Position numbers and translations under genes: made by a program. The notes beneath the pieces are model-generated. The model did not search any database and was not told the DNA's origin. It worked only from the letters and a program-made list of their open reading frames with translations. Below are positions 14,681 to 23,089 of a DNA stretch of 62,595 nt, one piece after another. How positions within the stretch are numbered: position 1 is the first letter of the stretch; every line of letters starts with the position of its first letter. This DNA comes from Oscillospiraceae bacterium. Lineage in GTDB: Bacteria > Bacillota > Clostridia > Oscillospirales > Oscillospiraceae. The stretch lies in NCBI GenBank assembly GCA_015067925.1, contig SVLN01000005.1, positions 1-62,595 of the forward strand, read 5' to 3'.

Positions 14681-15673
14681 TTATGATTTATTTGCGCCGT
14701 TTTCAGCGGCTTCAAGCATATTTTCTATAAAGATTCCATATCCCCTGGTCGGGTCATTTATGAGAACATGCGTGACAGCTCCCACAATTCGGCCATTTTG
14801 GAGGATGGGCGAGCCCGACATGCCCTGCACGATGCCACCGGTCTGCTCCAGGAGCACCGGATCGATGACCCGCAGCAGAAGATTCCGCCCGTCCGCGTCT
14901 TCATTCAGCTCCACCTGCTCAATTGTCACCGCGTAGTCGCGCACCTCGTCGCCCTGCACATTCGAGCGGATGGTTGCCGCTCCCAGTCGGACCTGTTCCT
15001 TCTGGGCCACCGGAATCGCCTGTCCCTCCGGTACCTGTTCCAGCACGCCGAACAGGCCGCAATCGGTATTCTTTTCAATGCTGCCCAGGGCCTTCTCCTC
15101 TTCAAAGCTGCCCCGCAGTGCGCCGGGTGTGCCAACACACCCCTTTTGTACCTGCGTCACCTTCGTATCCACCACGCTGCCGTCCCGAATGGGCAGCAGT
15201 TCGTGGGTCTGCGGATCGCTGACGCCATGGCCCAGGGCGCCGAAGCACCCGGTCTCGGGGTCATAGAAGGTCACCGTGCCGATGCCGGAAATGCCATCGC
15301 GCACATAGCAGCCCAGGCGATAGGTATCCCCTTCCCGGCGCGGCGTGACCTGAACATGCAGCGTCCTGCCGTTGCGCTGCACCTGCAGATTCATGCGTCC
15401 GCCCTGCTTCAAAACTTCCCCCAGCGCCTGCAAATCGTTCACTTCCTGCCCGTTGACGGACAGGATCACATCGCCCTTTTGCATGCCCGCCTGCTCCGCC
15501 GGAGAGGAAAACTCTTCCTCAAATCCGGCAATGACAATGCCCTTTGCATTGAGCTTCAGTCCCACTGCTTCCCCCACCGGCACCAGCGCCCGCGGCGCTG
15601 CGGCCAGGCAGGAGCCTGCCAAAGACAAACAAATCAGCGCCAGCGCCGTCAAACGCCTGATTGTGTTTCGCAT
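14681..15673 (-). CDS. spoIVB: SpoIVB sporulation signalling serine peptidase
   Basis: A 330-aa S55-family peptidase. An N-terminal signal anchor (residues about 5-25) is followed by a PDZ domain (G-M-Q-K-G-D-V-I-L-S-V-N-G-Q near 63-80) and a chymotrypsin-like peptidase domain with the G-A-L-G-H-G-V-S histidine motif and the G-M-S-G-S-P serine motif near residue 285. In Bacillus it is made in the forespore, secreted into the intermembrane space and cleaves SpoIVFA to allow pro-sigma-K processing. The last about 45 codons look less GC-rich than the rest, and a diverged copy of the same segment lies at 11045-11161. A SpoIVFB-like protease is encoded at 59342-59887. Confidence 0.93.
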   Translation of the reverse strand: MRNTIRRLTALALICLSLAGSCLAAAPRALVPVGEAVGLKLNAKGIVIAGFEEEFSSPAEQAGMQKGDVILSVNGQEVNDLQALGEVLKQGGRMNLQVQRNGRTLHVQVTPRREGDTYRLGCYVRDGISGIGTVTFYDPETGCFGALGHGVSDPQTHELLPIRDGSVVDTKVTQVQKGCVGTPGALRGSFEEEKALGSIEKNTDCGLFGVLEQVPEGQAIPVAQKEQVRLGAATIRSNVQGDEVRDYAVTIEQVELNEDADGRNLLLRVIDPVLLEQTGGIVQGMSGSPILQNGRIVGAVTHVLINDPTRGYGIFIENMLEAAENGANKS

Positions 15674-15713
15674 ATTCCCATCCCTTTCGCAACAAATTTG
15701 TGTATCCTGCGTT

Positions 15714-15720
15714 TAATATG
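15714..15720 (-). promoter_or_regulatory. Possible sigma-G-type -10 element of spoIVB
   Basis: CATATTA on the minus strand fits the forespore sigma-G -10 consensus and lies 40 bp upstream of the start. The -35 region is not convincing. Confidence 0.25.
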
Positions 15721-15782
15721 CCGAAAAATGCGAAAAACACACGGGCATAAATCATGTCATAACTGTATTTTTTCGCCGTAAA

Positions 15783-15810
15783 AAAACGCCGTCCTGATGA
15801 CGGCGTTTTC
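15783..15810 (-). terminator. Terminator of the helicase-dprA-glmS-DUF2461 transcript
   Basis: AACGCCGTC and GACGGCGTT enclose a five-base loop, and the minus strand continues with TTTTTTT. It lies within 30 bp of the DUF2461 stop. Confidence 0.8.
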
Positions 15811-15811
15811 G

Positions 15812-16471
15812 TTATTCGATGATCTGGTTGGTCAGCTGGAAGAAATACTCATTGACAGGCAGCAGTGCTTTGAGGGTCTTTGTCACCACGTCCACCAGGC
15901 CGTGGGAGAACAACAGCTCGTTGGGCTGGCTGCTGACACTGGCCCACAAACCCTTGAGGTTGTAAAAACGCTCCAATTCGGCCCTGGGTGCCTGATTCGC
16001 CTTGCGCTTATACTCGGGGCCGGACAGGGTGCAGCCTGCCTCGGCCTCGGCCTGCTCGATCATGCGCAGGATCTCAGGGCGCTCGGCCAGATCCCGACGG
16101 AAAGCCTGCATCACCGCAGCCCGCGGCTGCCAATAGACAAAACCGAAGTCATATTCTTCGGGTCTGAGTTCAAAATACAAGGTGGGCGTCTGCCCCCAAT
16201 GATTGGTCTCCCGACGGAAGCAGATCCAAAGATGATCTTTATAGGGATCTCCTGTGGAAAAGCGAACATCCTTATAAATGCGCGAAACGCGATAGCCCAT
16301 ACCGGGCACATCCTGCAGGGCAGGATACAGTTCCGCACCCAGCGCCTTCATAGGCTCATAGAGTGTGTCGGTATAGTCTTTTTTATGTTCCAAAAACCAT
16401 TCACGGTTGTTGTTAAACCGGATGCCCCACATAAAATCGATGGTCTCCGGTGAGAATCCTTTGAATTGCAT
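15812..16471 (-). CDS. DUF2461-family protein
   Basis: A 219-aa protein of the DUF2461 family. The opening F-K-G-F-S-P-E-T-I-D-F with N-N-N-R-E-W-F-L-E-H-K-K-D-Y, the middle R-I-Y-K-D-V-R-F-S and the P-Y-K-D-H-L-W segment match the family signature. No biochemical function is established. It lies 4 bp after glmS, its GGAG ribosome site is inside the end of glmS, and a terminator follows, so it is the last gene of that operon. A link to amino-sugar metabolism would be guesswork. Confidence 0.85.
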   Translation of the reverse strand: MQFKGFSPETIDFMWGIRFNNNREWFLEHKKDYTDTLYEPMKALGAELYPALQDVPGMGYRVSRIYKDVRFSTGDPYKDHLWICFRRETNHWGQTPTLYFELRPEEYDFGFVYWQPRAAVMQAFRRDLAERPEILRMIEQAEAEAGCTLSGPEYKRKANQAPRAELERFYNLKGLWASVSSQPNELLFSHGLVDVVTKTLKALLPVNEYFFQLTNQIIE

Positions 16472-16475
16472 AGCC

Positions 16476-18308
16476 TTACTCCACTGTTACAGATTTTGCC
16501 AGATTTCGCGGTTTGTCAATGTCGCAGCCGCGATGCAGGGCCACATAATAAGCAAACAGCTGCAGCGGTACCACGCCCAGGTTGGGCAGGAACAGATCGT
16601 CGGCAGAGGGCACGGTCAGAACCGCATCCACATACTTTGCCATCTCGGGTGCGCGGTCTTCCGTGGTCAGCGCCAGCACATCCGCGCCCCGGGCCTTGAC
16701 CTCGATGACGTTGCTCATGGCCTTGTCAAAGAGCTTGCCGTAGGTGCCCACCGCCACCACCAGGGTGCCGGGCACAATCAGGGAAATGGTGCCGTGCTTG
16801 AGTTCGCCCGCGGCATAGGCCTCGGAATGGATGTAGCTGATCTCCTTGAGCTTAAGGCTGCCCTCCAAACTCAATGCGTAATCCAGATTGCGGCCAATGA
16901 AGAAGACGGACTCATGATTGAAATAGCGGCTGGCATAGTACTGAATGTCGCCGTTTTTTTCCAGAAGCTGTTCCATCTTTGCCGGAAGTTCCAGCAGTTC
17001 GCGGATCAGGCGGTCATACTCCGCCGGAGCCAGGCTGCCGCGCACGTCGGCAAAGTAAATGCCCAGCATATTAAGCAGCACCAGCTGCGTCGAATAGGCC
17101 TTGGTGGTGGCCACAGCGATTTCGGGGCCTGCCCAGGTATAGAGCACATCGTGGGCCTGCTTGGCGATGGACGAGCCCACCACGTTCACAATGGCAAGCG
17201 TCCTGGCGCCCAAACGGGACGCCTCGCGCATGGCCGCCATGGTGTCCAGCGTCTCGCCGGATTGGCTGATGACGATCACAAGATCGTCCTGGTCCAGAAT
17301 CGGCTCTGCATATCGGAACTCCGAGGCCAGGCTGACCTCCACCGGGATGCGCAGCAGGCGCTCCAGATTGCACTTGCCCACCATGCCCACGTGATAAGAC
17401 GAGCCGCAGGCAATGATGTGGATCTTTTTCAGCGACTGGATGAATTCCTCGTTCAAATGCAGCCCTTCAAAAACAATCCGACCGTCGACAATGCGGGAAA
17501 AGGCCGTCTTTCGGATGGCCTCGGGCTGCTCCATGATCTCCTTGAACATGAAGTGCTCATAGCCGCCCTTTTCCGCGGCGGAGACTTCCCAATCCACAAA
17601 GCTATGTTCTTTTTCCACACTTTCCAGCATGGTGTTGAACACGCGAATCCCGTTTTCATCCAGAACAGCGATCTCGCCGTCCTCCATGTAGCTGACATCC
17701 CGGGTGTGGCGGATGATGGCCGTTACATCCGAGGCCAGAAAGCTGCCTTTCTCGGAATAGCCCAGAATCAGGGGCGAGTCCTTGCGGGCCGCGATCAGGC
17801 GGGAGGACTCCTCAGCGCAGATGATGCCCAGGGCGTAGCTTCCTTCAATGATATGCAGCACACTGGCCACCGCCTGTAGAATGTCGCCGTCGTAATAATA
17901 CTCCAACAGGTGGGCGATGACCTCCGTATCCGTCTGAGAACGGAACTGCACACCCTTGCCCTGCAAAAATTCCTTGATTTGTATGTAGTTTTCAATGATC
18001 CCGTTGTGCACCACCGCGATGCGGCCATCCTCACTCACATGGGGATGGGAGTTCTCATCCGACGGCTCTCCGTGGGTAGCCCAGCGGGTGTGGCCGATGC
18101 CCATGGTACCCGTAAGAGGCTTTCCGGTAGAAACAATATCCACCAGCGCCTGCAGACGGCCCTTGGTCTTGACGATCTGCAGACCGTTCTGCTCGGAATG
18201 CACGGCGATACCGGCGGAGTCATATCCCCGGTATTCCAGCCGCTGCAAACCGTCCAACAGGATCGGCGCAGCCGCTTCCCGGCCAATGTATCCAACAATC
18301 CCACACAT
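16476..18308 (-). CDS. glmS: Glutamine--fructose-6-phosphate aminotransferase (isomerizing)
   Basis: A 610-aa enzyme making glucosamine-6-phosphate from fructose-6-phosphate and glutamine, the first step toward UDP-GlcNAc for peptidoglycan. The mature N-terminal cysteine (M-C-G-I-V-G-Y-I-G) is the glutaminase nucleophile, followed by R-L-E-Y-R-G-Y-D-S-A-G. Two SIS isomerase domains follow, with A-C-G-S-S-Y-H and the tail N-L-A-K-S-V-T-V-E. Full length for the family. Only 67 bp separate it from the DprA-like gene upstream, so there is no room for a glmS ribozyme. Confidence 0.97.
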   Translation of the reverse strand: MCGIVGYIGREAAAPILLDGLQRLEYRGYDSAGIAVHSEQNGLQIVKTKGRLQALVDIVSTGKPLTGTMGIGHTRWATHGEPSDENSHPHVSEDGRIAVVHNGIIENYIQIKEFLQGKGVQFRSQTDTEVIAHLLEYYYDGDILQAVASVLHIIEGSYALGIICAEESSRLIAARKDSPLILGYSEKGSFLASDVTAIIRHTRDVSYMEDGEIAVLDENGIRVFNTMLESVEKEHSFVDWEVSAAEKGGYEHFMFKEIMEQPEAIRKTAFSRIVDGRIVFEGLHLNEEFIQSLKKIHIIACGSSYHVGMVGKCNLERLLRIPVEVSLASEFRYAEPILDQDDLVIVISQSGETLDTMAAMREASRLGARTLAIVNVVGSSIAKQAHDVLYTWAGPEIAVATTKAYSTQLVLLNMLGIYFADVRGSLAPAEYDRLIRELLELPAKMEQLLEKNGDIQYYASRYFNHESVFFIGRNLDYALSLEGSLKLKEISYIHSEAYAAGELKHGTISLIVPGTLVVAVGTYGKLFDKAMSNVIEVKARGADVLALTTEDRAPEMAKYVDAVLTVPSADDLFLPNLGVVPLQLFAYYVALHRGCDIDKPRNLAKSVTVE

Positions 18309-18375
18309 AAGAACGCCTCCCGGCAGGTTTGATCACAACATTATATTGCGAAAACCCGCAAAGTGCAAATCCATT

Positions 18376-19254
18376 TTAAGCCTTTTCCTGCGCCCGTTCG
18401 GGAAACAGCACACTGGTCAGGTCTTCATAATCCAGCATTTCGGCGCCCAGATCCTGCAGCGCCTGCATCGCCTTCGAGCCATCCTTGTGGCAGATCACGG
18501 GAGAATACTCCTTCTTCAGATTCTCCACCGTGCCCGTCCATGTGCCACCACTGCCGTGGGTGCATTGGGCCACAAAGGTGCGCTCTGCAAAAGCGTGGAT
18601 CAGCCGGTTCCGGCTGTGGGCCCGGGGCGTGGAGAAGGCAATTTCGTAACCTTCCTCGCTACAGTACAGAGTCTTCGCCTGCTGCGGATGATCCATGAGT
18701 CGATCGGCGGCAAAGACGATCACGCTTCCCTCCAGGGCGCTGCAGGCCTGCTGAGCGGCACGATCGGCGCCCGCCGCGCCGCCGGAGACCAGGCTCATGC
18801 CCTCCACGGCGCACAGAGCGCCCACCCGGCGGGCAAAGGCCTCGCCCATGGGCGAAAGCTTCCGGGATCCCACCAGGCCTACGCAGCGGCTTTGCAGCAG
18901 CGCCGCATCGCCCCGATAGAACAGCACCATGGGCGCGTGCTCCCGCAGTTTGGAAAGCAGCACCCGGGGATAGGCAGGATTCAGACGTGTCAGCACGCCG
19001 ATGCCCAGCTGCCGCCCTTTGGCAAGATAGCGATCCAGCAGCTCTTCCCGATCCAGCAGGGCGCAGATGCGATCTGCCAGATCAGGGTCGATGCCATCTG
19101 CCATCAGGGCCTGGGGCGTGACCTCCCCTTCTGCGTCCGATTTTTCAAATAACGCCCGCTCCAGACGCATGAACTCCGCGCCTGAGAGTGGTTTCACCTC
19201 GCTCTGCCCCAAAGGGCAGCAAAGAAGCATCATGCCGCGCTCCAAGGCCGTCAT
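18376..19254 (-). CDS. DprA/Smf-family DNA-processing-like protein
   Basis: A 292-aa protein with a DprA-type Rossmann fold. The signature parts are V-G-L-V-G-S-R-K-L-S near residue 124, S-G-G-A-A-G-A-D-R-A-A, S-R-N-R-L-I and G-G-T-W-T-G-T. DprA loads RecA onto single-stranded DNA during transformation. This version has an unusual N-terminal helical part and lacks the usual C-terminal winged helix, so it may belong to a DprA-like branch with another role. Its ATG overlaps the helicase stop (ATGA), so expression is coupled to that gene. Confidence 0.85.
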   Translation of the reverse strand: MTALERGMMLLCCPLGQSEVKPLSGAEFMRLERALFEKSDAEGEVTPQALMADGIDPDLADRICALLDREELLDRYLAKGRQLGIGVLTRLNPAYPRVLLSKLREHAPMVLFYRGDAALLQSRCVGLVGSRKLSPMGEAFARRVGALCAVEGMSLVSGGAAGADRAAQQACSALEGSVIVFAADRLMDHPQQAKTLYCSEEGYEIAFSTPRAHSRNRLIHAFAERTFVAQCTHGSGGTWTGTVENLKKEYSPVICHKDGSKAMQALQDLGAEMLDYEDLTSVLFPERAQEKA

Positions 19255-20444
19255 CTTCTGCGCCGTCCCATCTGTGGGGTGCTCTTTCGCACCGGTGCGT
19301 CAGCCAGAACGCCGTCCTCGGTGATGACCATGGCGCGGACCGTAAAGTTGGAATACTTTGCAATTTCATCCAACTTGGCCTGCTCAGTAAAGTTACCGAT
19401 GATGCTCCAGGCCGCGCCCTTCTTGCCGGCGCGGGCCGTGCGGCCGATGCGATGGATGTAATATTCGTTCTCCATGGGCACATCGAAATTAATGACCACT
19501 TCCACGTCATCCACGTCGATGCCGCGGGACGCCACATCCGTAGCCACCAGCACCTTGAGCTTTCCGTCACGGTAGCACTGCATGGTCTTTTCGCGCTTGG
19601 ACTGCTGAATGTCACCGTGGATGCAGTCGGCGTCAATGCCCGCCCGGTGCAGATTGTCCGAAACGCTCTGGCAGGCGGACTTGGTGTTGCAGAAAATGAT
19701 CACCCGCTCAAAGCCCTGGGTGTTCAGAAGCCAGTATACCGCGGCCTCCTTCTCCAAAGCAGGCACGCGCAGGGAGAACTGGTCGATGTCCGGGCGGGAT
19801 TCCGCCACGGGCTGGACGGTGATCTCCACCTCGTCGCGCTGATACATCCAGGAAACGGTCATGACCTCCTGGGAGATAGTGGCGGAGAACAGGCCCATGC
19901 ACTTTTTGTTCTTGATTTTATCCAGAATGCCGGTCACGTCCTTGAAGAAGCCCATATCCAGCATACGGTCGGCCTCGTCCAACACCACGGTGTGCACCTT
20001 ATTCAGGCTCAGATGGCGATGGCGGTAGTGATCCATCAGGCGGCCGGGGGTGGCCACCACGATCTGGGGTTTCTTCTGCAGCTGACGGATCTGCGGATCC
20101 ATCTTGGCGCCGCCGTAGACCACCGCCACCCGGATGCCCTGGGTGTGGGTCAGAAGGGAGCGCAGTTCATCGCAGATCTGGATGGCCAACTCCCGGGTGG
20201 GGGCCAGCACCAGGCCCTGCAGATCGTCAGAATTCTTGTCGATATGGGTAATCATGGGGATACCAAACGCGAACGTCTTGCCCGTGCCCGTGGGGGCCTT
20301 GGCGATGATGTCCCTGCCCTGCATCATGGGAGGAATGGCCTCCTCCTGCACGCGGGTGGGATATTCGTAGCCCTTGTCCTGCAGGGCCTTGAGTATGTCC
20401 TCCGGAATACCGAGGTCAGAAAAAGTGGTGATTTTTGTATCCAT
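19251..20444 (-). CDS. DEAD-box ATP-dependent RNA helicase
   Basis: A 397-aa cytosolic RNA helicase. Visible motifs are the Q-motif region (F-S-D-L-G-I-P ... R-V-Q-E-E-A-I-P), A-P-T-G-T-G-K-T (motif I, about 50-57), P-T-R-E-L-A, D-E-A-D-R-M-L-D-M-G-F, S-A-T and H-R-I-G-R-T-A-R-A-G. It is close to the minimal helicase core with a short tail, resembling RhlE/CshA-type enzymes that act in ribosome assembly and mRNA turnover. First gene of the operon with the DprA-like gene and glmS; the promoter is at 20480-20508. Confidence 0.93.
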   Translation of the reverse strand: MDTKITTFSDLGIPEDILKALQDKGYEYPTRVQEEAIPPMMQGRDIIAKAPTGTGKTFAFGIPMITHIDKNSDDLQGLVLAPTRELAIQICDELRSLLTHTQGIRVAVVYGGAKMDPQIRQLQKKPQIVVATPGRLMDHYRHRHLSLNKVHTVVLDEADRMLDMGFFKDVTGILDKIKNKKCMGLFSATISQEVMTVSWMYQRDEVEITVQPVAESRPDIDQFSLRVPALEKEAAVYWLLNTQGFERVIIFCNTKSACQSVSDNLHRAGIDADCIHGDIQQSKREKTMQCYRDGKLKVLVATDVASRGIDVDDVEVVINFDVPMENEYYIHRIGRTARAGKKGAAWSIIGNFTEQAKLDEIAKYSNFTVRAMVITEDGVLADAPVRKSTPQMGRRRR

Positions 20445-20479
20445 TGTGTTCCTCTTGTTCTCATAGTTCTACAAATTAC

Positions 20480-20508
20480 AGTATACCACCAAGAAACTTA
20501 CTCGGCAA
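20480..20508 (-). promoter_or_regulatory. Promoter of the helicase-dprA-glmS operon
   Basis: TTGCCG (20503-20508) and TATACT (20480-20485) are 17 bp apart on the minus strand, about 35 bp upstream of the helicase start. Confidence 0.6.
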
Positions 20509-20518
20509 CCTTTTTTGG

Positions 20519-20548
20519 TGGACAAGCCCCGGGGAATTATGCTATAAT
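20519..20548 (+). promoter_or_regulatory. Extended -10 promoter of thyA-folA-DUF554
   Basis: TGGACA (20519-20524) and TATAAT (20543-20548) are 18 bp apart, with TGC directly before the -10 box. The thyA start is 37 bp downstream. Confidence 0.75.
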
Positions 20549-20584
20549 TTTTTGGTATTATAGAAATTCAGGAGGTGTTTAAGG

Positions 20585-21415
20585 ATGAGCAGAGCAGATG
20601 AGATTTTTATCGCCAACTGCCGCCAGATCCTTGACCACGGATATTGGGATACGGAACTGGAAGTACGCCCGAAGTGGGAGGACGGCACCCCGGCACACAC
20701 CGTCAAGTCCTTCGGCATTGTCAACCGCTACAATCTGCAGGAGGAATTCCCCATTCTGACCATCCGGCGCACGTTCCTGCGTTCCTGCGTGGACGAACTG
20801 CTGTGGATCTGGCAGAAAAAGAGCAACAACATCCACGACCTTCACTCCCATGTGTGGGACGAGTGGGCCGATGAGAACGGCTCCATCGGCAAGGCCTACG
20901 GCTATCAGATGGGCATCAAGCACCAGTACCGCGAGGGCATGTTCGACCAGGTGGACAGAGTGCTCTTTGACCTGAAGCACAACCCCGCCAGCCGCCGGAT
21001 CATGACCAACATCTATAACTTCCAGGATCTGCACGAGATGGCCCTATATCCCTGTGCCTACTCCATGACCTTCAATGTCTCCGGCAACACCCTCAACGCC
21101 ATTCTGCACCAGAGATCCCAGGACATGCTGGCCGCCAACAACTGGAATGTGACCCAGTATGCCACCCTGGTACATATGTTTGCCCAGGTTTCCGGCCTGC
21201 AGGCAGGCGAATTGGTGCACGTCATTGCCGACGCGCACATCTACGATCGCCACATTCCCATTGTGGAGAAAATCCTCACCAATCCCCAGTACGCCGCACC
21301 GAAGTTCACCCTGGATCCTACCATCACGGATTTCTACGCCTTCGATCGCGGCTCTGTGAAGCTGGAAAACTATCAGTACACGGATCTTACCGAAGAGATC
21401 CCCATGGCGGTGTAA
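20585..21415 (+). CDS. thyA: Thymidylate synthase (ThyA)
   Basis: A 276-aa enzyme converting dUMP and methylene-THF to dTMP and dihydrofolate. The catalytic cysteine is in A-L-Y-P-C-A-Y-S (about residue 157), followed by L-H-Q-R-S-Q-D-M, which contacts the dUMP phosphate, and by H-V-I-A-D-A-H-I-Y-D. Full length. An AGGAGG ribosome site precedes the ATG. Dihydrofolate reductase is encoded 3 bp downstream, as expected because ThyA oxidises folate to dihydrofolate. Confidence 0.96.
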   Translation: MSRADEIFIANCRQILDHGYWDTELEVRPKWEDGTPAHTVKSFGIVNRYNLQEEFPILTIRRTFLRSCVDELLWIWQKKSNNIHDLHSHVWDEWADENGSIGKAYGYQMGIKHQYREGMFDQVDRVLFDLKHNPASRRIMTNIYNFQDLHEMALYPCAYSMTFNVSGNTLNAILHQRSQDMLAANNWNVTQYATLVHMFAQVSGLQAGELVHVIADAHIYDRHIPIVEKILTNPQYAAPKFTLDPTITDFYAFDRGSVKLENYQYTDLTEEIPMAV

Positions 21416-21418
21416 GGC

Positions 21419-21934
21419 ATGAAATGCATTGTTAACGTAACGGAGGCCTGGGGCATCGGCCTGGGAAATGAACTGATCGTTTCCATCCGCGCTGATCTCA
21501 AGCGCTTCCGTGAATTGACCACGGGCAAGACCGTGGTGCTGGGCCGCAAGACCCTCGCCGGTTTCCCCGGCGGGCGGCCCTTGAAGAATCGCCGCAACAT
21601 CGTCCTCACCCGGGACGAAGCCGCTCAGATCGAGGGCGCGGATATCGTCCACAATGAAACTGAGCTCTTCTCCCTGCTGAAGGAGCTTCCCACGGATGAG
21701 ATTATGGTCATCGGCGGCGAGAGCGTCTATCGGATGCTGCTTCCCTACTGCGATGAGGTACTGCTGACCCGCACTTACGGCAGCTATGAGGCCGACCGCT
21801 TCTTCCCCAACCTGGATGAGCTGCCCGGCTGGTCCGTGACAGAGGAAGAACCTGTGCTGGAAGAAAACGGCGTAACGTTCCAATACCTCACCTATCGCAA
21901 CAACGCACCCAAAGCCCTGGAGGCAGACGTATGA
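21419..21934 (+). CDS. folA: Dihydrofolate reductase
   Basis: A 171-aa DHFR that regenerates THF after the thymidylate synthase reaction. Recognisable parts are G-I-G-L-G-N-E-L near residue 12, the T-V-V-L-G-R-K-T NADPH-binding turn, N-I-V-L-T-R-D and I-M-V-I-G-G-E-S-V-Y. The substrate-side stretch I-R-A-D-L-K-R-F keeps the acidic residue. The N-terminal strand is somewhat unusual (M-K-C-I-V-N-V-T-E-A-W). It starts 3 bp after thyA and its stop overlaps the next gene (ATGA). Confidence 0.9.
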   Translation: MKCIVNVTEAWGIGLGNELIVSIRADLKRFRELTTGKTVVLGRKTLAGFPGGRPLKNRRNIVLTRDEAAQIEGADIVHNETELFSLLKELPTDEIMVIGGESVYRMLLPYCDEVLLTRTYGSYEADRFFPNLDELPGWSVTEEEPVLEENGVTFQYLTYRNNAPKALEADV

Positions 21935-22656
21935 GAGGACTCGGCACCATTGTAAACACCCTGGCCGTTCTGCTGGGCGGCGCTTTCGGTCTTTGGTTCC
22001 GCCGCGGCATCAAAGAATCGCTGCAGGAATCCCTGCAAAAGGCCTGCGGCCTGGCAACGATCTTTATCGGCATCTCCGGCGCTATGGCTGAGATGCTTAC
22101 CTACGCGGAAGGGAAATTCTCCACCAAGGGCACCCTGCTTCTGGTGTTCGCCCTGGTGATCGGTGCCCTCATCGGCGAGTGGATCGACATCGATCGCCGC
22201 TTGGATATCCTGGGCGAAAAGCTCAAGCAGCTGGCCCGCCGCGGCAACGACAGCAAGTTCGTCGACGGCTTTGTCTCCGCCACGCTGGTCATCTGCATTG
22301 GCGCCATGGCGGTGGTGGGTTCTCTGCAGGACGGCATCACCGGCGACCATGCCACACTGTTCGTCAAAGCCCTTTTAGACTTTGTAATCGTGATGGTCTT
22401 TGCCTCATCTCTGGGACTGGGCGCCCTGTTCTCCGCCATCCCCCTGGCAATCTACCAGGGCCTGATTACCCTCTTCGCGGTGCTCATCGCCCCGTACATG
22501 ACCGACGCGATGATCTCCGGTTTAAGCTTTGTGGGCTCAGTGCTGATCTGCGGCGTGGGCATCAACCTGCTCTTTGGCAAGACGGTCAAGGTGGCAAATC
22601 TCCTGCCCGCCCTGCTGGTTCCCGTGGCTTATACCTTAGGACAGATGATTTTCTGA
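21931..22656 (+). CDS. DUF554 family integral membrane protein (YqgA/YdfK-like)
   Basis: A 241-aa membrane protein with about six to seven hydrophobic helices. It matches DUF554 from its first residues (M-R-G-L-G-T-I-V-N-T-L-A-V-L-L-G-G) and in the central F-V-D-G-F-V-S-A-T-L-V-I-C-I-G-A-M-A. The family is common in Firmicutes and its transport function, if any, is unknown. The start overlaps the folA stop by 4 bp, so it is the third gene of the thyA operon and ends at a clear hairpin. A folate-related role is only suggested by this placement. Confidence 0.9.
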   Translation: MRGLGTIVNTLAVLLGGAFGLWFRRGIKESLQESLQKACGLATIFIGISGAMAEMLTYAEGKFSTKGTLLLVFALVIGALIGEWIDIDRRLDILGEKLKQLARRGNDSKFVDGFVSATLVICIGAMAVVGSLQDGITGDHATLFVKALLDFVIVMVFASSLGLGALFSAIPLAIYQGLITLFAVLIAPYMTDAMISGLSFVGSVLICGVGINLLFGKTVKVANLLPALLVPVAYTLGQMIF

Positions 22657-22661
22657 ATAAC

Positions 22662-22692
22662 AAAAGCGGTTGGCTTTCGCCAACCGCTTTCT
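22662..22692. terminator. Terminator between DUF554 and the convergent small gene
   Basis: AAAGCGGTTGGC and GCCAACCGCTTT form a strong hairpin with a short loop. A/T tracts on both sides suit termination in both directions. Confidence 0.8.
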
Positions 22693-22704
22693 CTCGTATG
22701 TGGG

Positions 22705-22854
22705 TTACTGTGCCTGTTCCTTCTTCAGCTCCGCACGCATGATGGGCAGCCACTCAAAGAATGCGTTGTACAGCGGCACAAACAGACAGATCGGAGAAAA
22801 AATCAGGCAGTTGATGAACTCTTTCTTTGCCTGCATATAGGTCTGACTATGCAT
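22705..22854 (-). CDS. Small single-span membrane protein, unknown
   Basis: A 49-aa product M-H-S-Q-T-Y-M-Q-A-K-K-E-F with one hydrophobic helix (about residues 14-31) and a charged C-terminus (R-A-E-L-K-K-E-Q-A-Q). An AAAGGAGG site lies nine bases upstream of the ATG at 22854; a second ATG two codons earlier (22860) is too close to the ribosome site but possible. The good ribosome site and terminator-proximal stop support a real gene. Function unknown. Confidence 0.6.
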   Translation of the reverse strand: MHSQTYMQAKKEFINCLIFSPICLFVPLYNAFFEWLPIMRAELKKEQAQ

Positions 22855-23036
22855 CTTCATTTCCCTCCTTTTGCATGATGCATGGGCTTGCCGTTCCCGG
22901 CTATTTTTCTGCATCATTATAGTCACTGCCCACGCTAATTTGTCGCTAAGACAGACGCCTTCGTGCTAAGCTTTCGCAAAGGAAACGCGCATTTCTCTCT
23001 TCTCCTGTTTCTTTTTCTCCATTGGCGTCCGTTTCG

Positions 23037-23045
23037 TGTTATAAT
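23037..23045 (+). promoter_or_regulatory. Extended -10 element of the KdpDE-like operon
   Basis: TGT followed by TATAAT, 45 bp upstream of the kinase start; the -35 region is poor. The TGTTATAAT form recurs at 24906-24914 and at 44208-44216. Confidence 0.5.
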
Positions 23046-23089
23046 GGTTGGGACAACGCAGGCAGCCTGCAATCAGTAAGGAGTACCGT

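Noticed and set aside
18309-18375. A glmS ribozyme in front of glmS
   Set aside because: The gap is only 67 bp and contains no ribozyme-like core; the ribozyme needs well over 100 nt.
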